A stretch of DNA of 64,000 nt. Origin: Acidobacteria bacterium Mor1 (GTDB taxonomy: Bacteria > Acidobacteriota > Polarisedimenticolia > Polarisedimenticolales > Polarisedimenticolaceae). Positions 60,801 through 64,000 of the stretch are shown here, one piece after another. Position 1 is the stretch's first letter; every line of letters starts with the position of its first letter. The notes under the pieces are model-generated. The model saw nothing but the letters and a program-made list of their open reading frames with translations, did not search any database and was not told the DNA's origin. The translations under genes and the position numbers were made by a program. The stretch spans positions 5,082,830 to 5,146,829 of the forward strand of contig CP011806.1 in assembly GCA_001664505.1 (NCBI GenBank), written 5' to 3'.

Positions 60801-63568
60801 GTTCCCGCGCCGGTGGCGTTCACGATGTTGAAGCTCTGGAAGCCCAGGCCACGGGTGCTCCAGGCGCTTCCCGGAGTGGTGTTCACCGTGATGCCGGCAC
60901 CACCTTCGGCAGCAAAGGCCGTATCCCCCAGGTTCGTCACCGCCGGCAAGCCGAGGCTGCTGCCGGCGTGGGCGTCGAAGAAGGTGTATCCCCCGGTGGC
61001 GTCGATGTTGTTCAGCGCGCCCAGGGCGATGGAGCCGCCGTTCGCGTCGAACTGCACGAAGTCCTCGATGCGCTCGGGTGGCGTGATCGAGGTCAATCCC
61101 GACAGATCGATGGAGCCGCCGCTGGAGCTTTCGATCCGAACCTCGTTGACGCTTCCGGTGAGGTCGTTGAACGAGGCGTCCAGCGTCGCGACGTTGGCCA
61201 GATTCAGCACGCCGCCGTTGTGGGCGCGGATCAGGTGATCGAAGTTCGCGGCGGAGGCCGGAGTGGGGTTGGCCGCGATCGAGGTGAAGGCCGAGCCGTC
61301 GATCTGGCTGCCGGCGCCGTCGGCGGAGAACAACCAGAACGCTCCGCCGTAGCCGAGACCGGCCGACGAATAGGTGGCGTTCGTGCTGTTGACGGTGATC
61401 TGCCCGTCGCCGTCGGTGATGAACTGGGTGTCCTCGACGGTCGTCAGCCCGGGAAGGTCCAGGATGCTGCCCGCGTGGACGTCAAAGATCAGGCGGCCGC
61501 CGGTGCCGGGGATCGTGACCAGGGAGCCGAGATCCGCCGATCCGCCGCCCGCCAGGTCGAACTCGACGAAGTCCTCGAAACGTGCCGGCAGGGTCAGGCC
61601 GGTCAGGTTGCCGAGGTCGAGGGTCGCGCCGTCGGAAACCAGAAGGCTGTGGCCGCGGGCGCCGCCGCTGTTGTCGTCGAACCCGGCGTCGAGACTCTGG
61701 ACCGACGACAGGTCGATCAGGGTGCCGGCGCCGCTGGCGTCGACCAGGGTGTAGCTGCTCGTGTTGAGGTCCGCGCTGCTCCAGATGGCGCCGGACGTGG
61801 TGTTCGCCTGAATCGTTCCACCGAGTTCGGCGGCGAGTTGGGTGTTGTCCAGGTTGGTCAGCGCGGGAAGATCGAGCGTGCTGCCCGCGTGGACGTCGAG
61901 GAAGAAGCGCCCGCCGCCCGAGTCGAGGGAGCTCAGGCTGTCGAGCGAGATCGAGCCTCCGGCGAGGTCGAACTCGAACAGGTCATCGGTTCGTTGGGGT
62001 GCGGTGATCGAGGCCAGGCTCGACAGGTCGATCGACCCGCCCGAGCCGCTCTCCACGCGAAACTCGGTGACCCCGCCGCTCTGATCGTTGAACGAGGCAT
62101 CGATCTGGGTCACGTTGGACAGGTCGACCGAGCCGCCGTTCTGTGCGCGGATGATGTGGTCGTACAGGCCGGCCGCGGTCGTGGCATCGCTGGTGATGCC
62201 GGTGAAGCTGCGCCCGTCGATGGCGCTTCCCGCCCCGTCGGCGGAGAACAGCCAGAAGTTGCCGCTGTAGTTGAAGCCGCTGGACGAGTAGACGGCGCTG
62301 GACGCGTTGGCGCTTATCTGTCCGCCGCCGTCGACGATGAACTGGGTGTCCGCGACATTGCTGAGCGCGGGCAGATCGAGGCTGCTGCCGGCGTGCACAT
62401 CGAACAGCATTCGGCCGCCGGTTGCCGGGATGGTCGAGAGCGACGAGAGGTCCGCCGATCCGCCGCTACTCAGGTCGAGCTCGAGCACATCCTCGATTCG
62501 GGCCGGCAGCGTCAGGGCGCTCAGGTTCCCGAGGTCGAGGGAGGCGTCGTCGGACACGATCAGACTGTGGGTGCGCACCGAGCCGGTCTGATCGTCAAAG
62601 CCGGAGTCGAGACTGCTCACCGAGGAAAGGTCGACCACCGTTCCGCTGCCGCTTGCATTGACCAGATCGAAACTGCCGAAGTCCAGGCCCACGCTGGACC
62701 AGGCGGCCCCGCTGCTGGTGTTGGCGATGATGTCCCCGCCCCCTTCGGCGAAGAACTGTGCGTCGCCGAGCAGCGTCACCGAGGGCAGATTCAGGCTGCT
62801 GCCGGCGTGGACGTCCATCACGATCCGGCCGCCGTCTGCGGGAACCGAGGCGAGGGACGTGAGATCGATGGAACCCCCGTTCGAGACGTCGAGTTCTACC
62901 CAGTCCTCGCGCCGGGTCGGAAGGGTCACGCTGGCCAGGCTGTCCAGTTCGATGGCGCCGCCGTTGCTCGCCGCAACCCGATGAATGCGGACACTGCCGG
63001 TTCCGTCGTCGAAGCCGGCGTCCCAGCTGGTCACGGCCGAGAGATCCACGACGGTACCGGCGCCGTCGGCGGTGAGCACGTCGAAGGTCCCGCCCAGGCC
63101 GCTCGAGTCGTAGGAGGTGGCCCCCAGGCTTAGGTCGGAGCCCGACGCGGCGTCGAGCCGGGCTTCGTCGCCGGGGAAGGCGGCCGAGGTGGCCACCAGG
63201 TTTCCGCCGTCGCCGTCGACCAGTCCTTCGATGTCGGCGTTGCCGTTCACCGTCAGGAGGGTGGCGGCCGGAAACTGCAGGGTGGATCCGGTGCCCAGAG
63301 CGAGGGTCTCGACCCGGCAGTCGCCGGCCGCGGCCTGGTCGACCACCACCGTGCCCGAGCCGGCCGGGATCACCACGTCATAGTCGTCGACGCCGTTACA
63401 GGGCACCAGGTCCGGCGACCAGTTGGCCGCGGTGCTCCACAGATCGTCGGCGCCACCGTCGTCCCAGGTGACGGTCACGGTCTGGGCGGCCGCCGAGCCG
63501 GCCCCGAGCAACAGGGCGAGGCAGAGCAGGCCGTGCCGAAGCAGCCGGCGGTTGCGTAGAGGGGCCAT
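54866..63568 (-). CDS. Giant secreted repeat protein (beta-helix-like repeats, TSP3, FG-GAP, C-terminal tail)
   Basis: A 2,900-residue exported protein. ATG at 63568 opens a signal peptide (RHGLLCLALLLGAGSAAAQ) and follows GAGAGG; an earlier ATG at 63682 has GGAGG but lies upstream of the predicted transcription start and its codons (ATA, AGG, AGG) look non-coding. Order: N-terminal domain (about 30-170); tandem repeats (about 170-1560) of Gly/Ser/Asp/Asn-rich solenoid sequence like GSADLSSLSTIPGTGGRL; a further beta region; thrombospondin-3 units (about 1850-1890); FG-GAP propeller repeats (about 1900-2390); more TSP3 units (about 2410-2465); a right-handed beta-helix-like part (about 2470-2720); and a fibronectin-like tail ending FTPCP. 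No enzyme motif is seen; adhesion or surface structure is likely. Confidence 0.88.
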   Translation of the reverse strand: MAPLRNRRLLRHGLLCLALLLGAGSAAAQTVTVTWDDGGADDLWSTAANWSPDLVPCNGVDDYDVVIPAGSGTVVVDQAAAGDCRVETLALGTGSTLQFPAATLLTVNGNADIEGLVDGDGGNLVATSAAFPGDEARLDAASGSDLSLGATSYDSSGLGGTFDVLTADGAGTVVDLSAVTSWDAGFDDGTGSVRIHRVAASNGGAIELDSLASVTLPTRREDWVELDVSNGGSIDLTSLASVPADGGRIVMDVHAGSSLNLPSVTLLGDAQFFAEGGGDIIANTSSGAAWSSVGLDFGSFDLVNASGSGTVVDLSSVSSLDSGFDDQTGSVRTHSLIVSDDASLDLGNLSALTLPARIEDVLELDLSSGGSADLSSLSTIPATGGRMLFDVHAGSSLDLPALSNVADTQFIVDGGGQISANASSAVYSSSGFNYSGNFWLFSADGAGSAIDGRSFTGITSDATTAAGLYDHIIRAQNGGSVDLSNVTQIDASFNDQSGGVTEFRVESGSGGSIDLSSLASITAPQRTDDLFEFDLAGGSISLDSLSSLDSGGGRFFLDVHAGSTLDLPALTNLDNTQLAAELGGTIQANTTSGAIWSSADLNTSSYTLVDASGAGTLIDLSSVQSLDAGFDDNSGGARGHSLLVSDGATLDLGNLTGLTLPARFEDFVEFDLAGGGSADLGSLVTIPGTGGRLIFDVHAGSILDLPGLTTVEDTQFITDGDGQITVNSTNATYSSAGLGYGGAFWLFSADGAGSQIDGSAFTSIAANPTPASAANFDHLIRAHNGGVLNLANVATLDASFNDLTGSVNEVRIESSSGGSIDLSGLTSITPPERIEDFVQFDANGGSIALGALNNIDATGGYTFFDAHAGSSLGLPAVTNLGDTAFAAEGGAGITVNTTPGSAWSTRGLGFQSFNIVNATGAGTVVDLSAIASLDAGFDDATGAVRGHTMAVSAGAQLDLGSLTGLTLPLRIEDFVELDLTGGGSADLSSLSTIPGTGGRLVFDVHGGSSLNLPAVTNVEDTQFISDGGGQITANASSATYSSAGLSYSGDFWLFSADGAGSLVDGRAFTSIAANPDTGAAANFDHLIRAHNGGALNLSNVLTLDASFNDFTGSANEVRVEASTGGTIDLASMTSIAPPQRVEDFVQFDADGGSITLTALSTIDATGGSTFFDAHGGSTLSLPSATLLGDTQFAADGGASVLVDTTPGAAWTTSGLNSGNFTIVNATGTGTLVDLSAIASLDASFDDSSGSARSHTMAVADGAMLDLGNLTGLTLPFRIEDFVELDLSGGGSADLSSLATIPGAGGRLVFDVHAGSSLDLPALASVEDTQFVVDGGGQITANQSSATYSSAGLSNSGAFWLFSADGAGSLIDGSAFSSIAANPDTGVAANFDHLIRAHNGGSLNLSGATLLDASFNDFTGSTNEVLIEVSGGGTVDLSSLALITPPQRQEDLVQFDLDGGSVDLSSLATIGLDGGRTFFDVHAGSSLDLPAATSLGDTQFAAEAGATITANTTTGASWNNSDLDFTNFDVAFATGAGTLIDLTAIGSLNAAFDDSTGSARFHAIRAADSASIDMRNLTDLTLPQRVEDVVRFEATGNSTLRLDGLSQYGGSGRLDVQVDSGSQAVVGRLAPPARLIVTVGQGASLTTSDVLDGPGFTSLSSITLSHADVTFDLSGTLDLGPDIVLDIDEAETSLQIGRDLRHAHDTETDVELEQAIVRMDGGGPQHLEAAGEDQGAVRPAAPNFGIGQLVAGTAGAATTVQLVDLQDNQNRSVDPNPVGGQSFEALYLLGLAPGTSNPEGASGLVLQGGSTLSIACIDTYVFDDAADATPMNLRDQLVAGSVNVIPFGDGFVQLDADFDGDGFPDCADNCPRTANPLQGDEDGDGIGDLCDVEVPLNDDETAQLIPGLLPGSETGTSVAAAGDLNKDGIDDFIAGAPSYDLSDGTVAAGAAAVYFGSADGNERSQPDLLFLGEAAHDRAGTAVFGDFDFDGDGCLDLVIGAEQVDRSDGDGDPGNDPATGGGKVYLIFFDPADPLFAAGSVLNLADVGTTIPGRVFVGAQNGDRAGAALAGGGQIDLGAGDEIAIGAPGRDPDAGRADAGSVYVIFDDPALPTGPITLDRIDVDIDGLVYDGAEAGAGLGSAVAFPGDVTGGPGDDIAMGAPFADNPLGVVDTGTVYVAEGGDLDRDTVEVCDVGRPGSGGPNGSQIFGTQAGEQLGGAVAGGGDNLVNGEADLLIGAPRFDFGAALDAGRVIQTASKLPTGLHAADAVGAPANDPAALPGIIYVGAEAGDRTGYAVAGLGDVTGNGFDDIAFGAPYADPRGAVDAGKVYLAEGQIPSTFNLGVAFLSEGFDGLQLIGTQPGERAGASLAGVGDVSDDGVRDVAVGAPGYDLVNPGDDDGAIYLVLDAPCPGCDTDLDGLPDPFDNCRFTPNADQLDGDGDDVGDVCDNCPLTANASQSDIDLDAVGDACDTNPVLIVSTDPADFPDFSSIQGAIGAGTESGTLIRILPGNGSAYAGASVNVGDTRSLTFEGVDDFMGLPPCIDGGASPALELRDIAAGAVTRIQNLCLQGAAGIVTDVPTRQRDLEFRDISGTAIDLIDADHSVQRIVVEAPVQRGIAVSVDATLELARARITGVTTTALEIDGLAGQGGGTATVINTLIDGGADAIDLLNDGQLDLRHATLADNSGFGIRNAAAAQVSYSILWNNTAGDLDGPACGNVSLSNACGCEAAADVICLDPLFDGDYGLLGGSPALEYVPDPATFAGEPCDDLDGGPRLEDFDGDGEARMDLGAREMRNAALTPGDVTGLTWTDNVTLVWDTEPSATSYRVYRDTVDSLSYGSFGSCAPGGLDPVDTDTQLTDTDVPPTGSAWYYLITADDGNREGTLGYARCAERSNFTPCP
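58880..63050 (-). repeat. Tandem array of 918-921 bp units inside the giant gene
   Basis: The phrase encoding FWLFSADGAGS recurs at anchors 59481, 60402, 61323 and 62241, i.e. at intervals of 921, 921 and 918 bases (307, 307 and 306 residues). Each unit has two related halves, marked by SLDxxFDDxxG (x = any residue) and by DASFNDxxG phrases; ten such half-unit marks are visible. The copies have drifted, and indels preserve the frame, so the array is old enough to diverge yet still collinear. Ends are approximate. Confidence 0.9.
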
Positions 63569-63626
63569 CCACGTCCTCTCGGGGCAGGTCCGGGCGGGGC
63601 CTTGTCCGGCCCGGCCGGTCCTTTCG

Positions 63627-63655
63627 TGTATACGGGCAGCGGAGTTGGGGGTCAA
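63627..63655 (-). promoter_or_regulatory. Promoter of the giant repeat-protein gene
   Basis: On the minus strand, TTGACC (63650-63655), exactly 17 bases, TATACA (63627-63632). Transcription would begin near 63620, about 50 bases before the ATG at 63568, which supports that start codon. Confidence 0.75.
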
Positions 63656-63827
63656 CGGGCTCGACAGGTTGATTGCTGACATCTGAAGTCCTCCCCAGGG
63701 CCGGATATCGCCCCGATCAACCAGCCATGCGCGAACCGGCCGCGAATCGCGCATTTTTTGTTGAGCCGCCGGGAAGCGGGGGGCCGGGAGGCCCGGGAGT
63801 CCTTTTCGGCGATAATCGGAGGCCGTC

Positions 63828-64000
63828 ATGAACGCCCACGATTCCGAACGTCTGGCCGAGCTCCTGAGCGAGGCCTCGGCCCGCCAGGGGAAGGCCCGGG
63901 AGGCCTTCCTCCGGGAGGCCTGCGCCCAGCGCCCGGACCTGCTGGCCGAGGTGCTGTCGCTGCTCGAACCGGACACCGAGGGGTTTCTGGAAGAGCCGGC
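63828..64000 (+). CDS. Start of a second Ser/Thr kinase-like protein (truncated by window end)
   Basis: ATG at 63828 follows GGAGG at five bases. The visible 57 residues (FLREACAQRPDLLAEVLSLL, then EPDTEGFLEEPA) match the N-terminal helical region that precedes the kinase domain in proteins like the 31699-34308 kinase. The kinase domain lies beyond the window, so the identity rests on this short stretch. It is divergent from the giant gene, 259 bases away, and a GATAAT box lies at 63811-63816. Confidence 0.65.
   Translation, partial: MNAHDSERLAELLSEASARQGKAREAFLREACAQRPDLLAEVLSLLEPDTEGFLEEP

Noticed and set aside
58880-63050. Possible CRISPR-like or non-coding satellite array
   Set aside because: Units are about 920 bp, diverged and kept in one reading frame, so this is a protein repeat.
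59633-63133. Long open frame on the plus strand opposite the giant repeat gene
   Set aside because: It mirrors the repeat array; its translation is low-complexity Val/Gly/Ala/Arg, with no signal, motif or ribosome site. High GC keeps antisense frames open.
63569-63682. Upstream ATG (63682) with good ribosome site for the giant gene
   Set aside because: It lies upstream of the TTGACC-17-TATACA promoter's start point and uses rare codons; the ATG at 63568 begins a standard signal peptide.

Overview
The window is GC-rich bacterial chromosome (about two thirds G+C by eye) with densely packed genes, many joined by 1-4 base start/stop overlaps (ATGA, GTGA, TTGA, TGATG). Gene content points to a Gram-negative, probably aerobic, free-living bacterium: a TolC/HlyD/ABC exporter, a Wza-like export lipid/OM pair, many lipoproteins, very large secreted proteins with thrombospondin type-3 and FG-GAP repeats, an ECF sigma factor of the type paired with Ser/Thr kinase-TPR proteins, and phenylalanine 4-hydroxylase. 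This mix is most familiar from Acidobacteriota (Thermoanaerobaculia-like) and related groups; that assignment is inference, as no rRNA or marker gene is present.

Layout. 1-3725 (minus): type-I-secretion-like operon (ABC protein, HlyD adaptor, TolC start), facing a divergent LysR/NhaR-type regulator. 4794-9387: GDPD lipoprotein, FG-GAP protein and an AbgT transporter. 9525-12686 (minus): secreted thrombospondin-3 protein and a secreted transglutaminase-like protein. 12939-17604 (plus): ABC-F ATPase, RNase H, polysaccharide export protein, beta-barrel protein and SUI1 factor. 17613-24049: nuclease lipoprotein (minus), then NqrB/RnfD-like, DUF2330, DUF4846 and PBP1b-like genes (plus). 24046-27610 (minus): DUF3052-like, exported RidA, S15/CocE hydrolase, GNAT. 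27679-29720: LptF/G-like permease, YbaN, MddA-like methyltransferase. 29968-34308 (plus): two sigma-factor modules, the second fused by overlap to a Ser/Thr kinase with TPRs. 34373-37767: small membrane protein, DUF6624-like protein, M1-like peptidase, DUF5996. 37773-41733 (minus): GDSL hydrolase, Na+/solute symporter with a 33-residue partner, and a GGDEF-PilZ protein. 41868-48915: a two-armed MoxR cluster (RDD, SpoIIM on plus; DUF58, MoxR, DUF4350, DUF4129 and a membrane protein on minus). 49210-51992: phenylalanine hydroxylase, a compact roughly 200-nt transcription unit, HupE-like protein, small coiled-coil membrane protein. 52014-63568 (minus): secreted metallopeptidase and a 2,900-residue secreted repeat protein. 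63828-end: start of another Ser/Thr kinase.

The most unusual points are: an ABC-F ATPase whose second composite ATP site has lost essential residues on both faces; an exporter ATPase that lacks the Walker B glutamate and the H-loop histidine; a short promoter-ORF-terminator unit at 50149-50387 encoding a 27-residue peptide or a small RNA; a giant exported protein carrying a 918-921 bp tandem repeat; similar C-terminal tails, some ending in Cys-Pro, on several exported proteins; and a leaderless 33-residue membrane protein coupled to a symporter. I saw no CRISPR array, insertion sequence, tRNA or rRNA gene.
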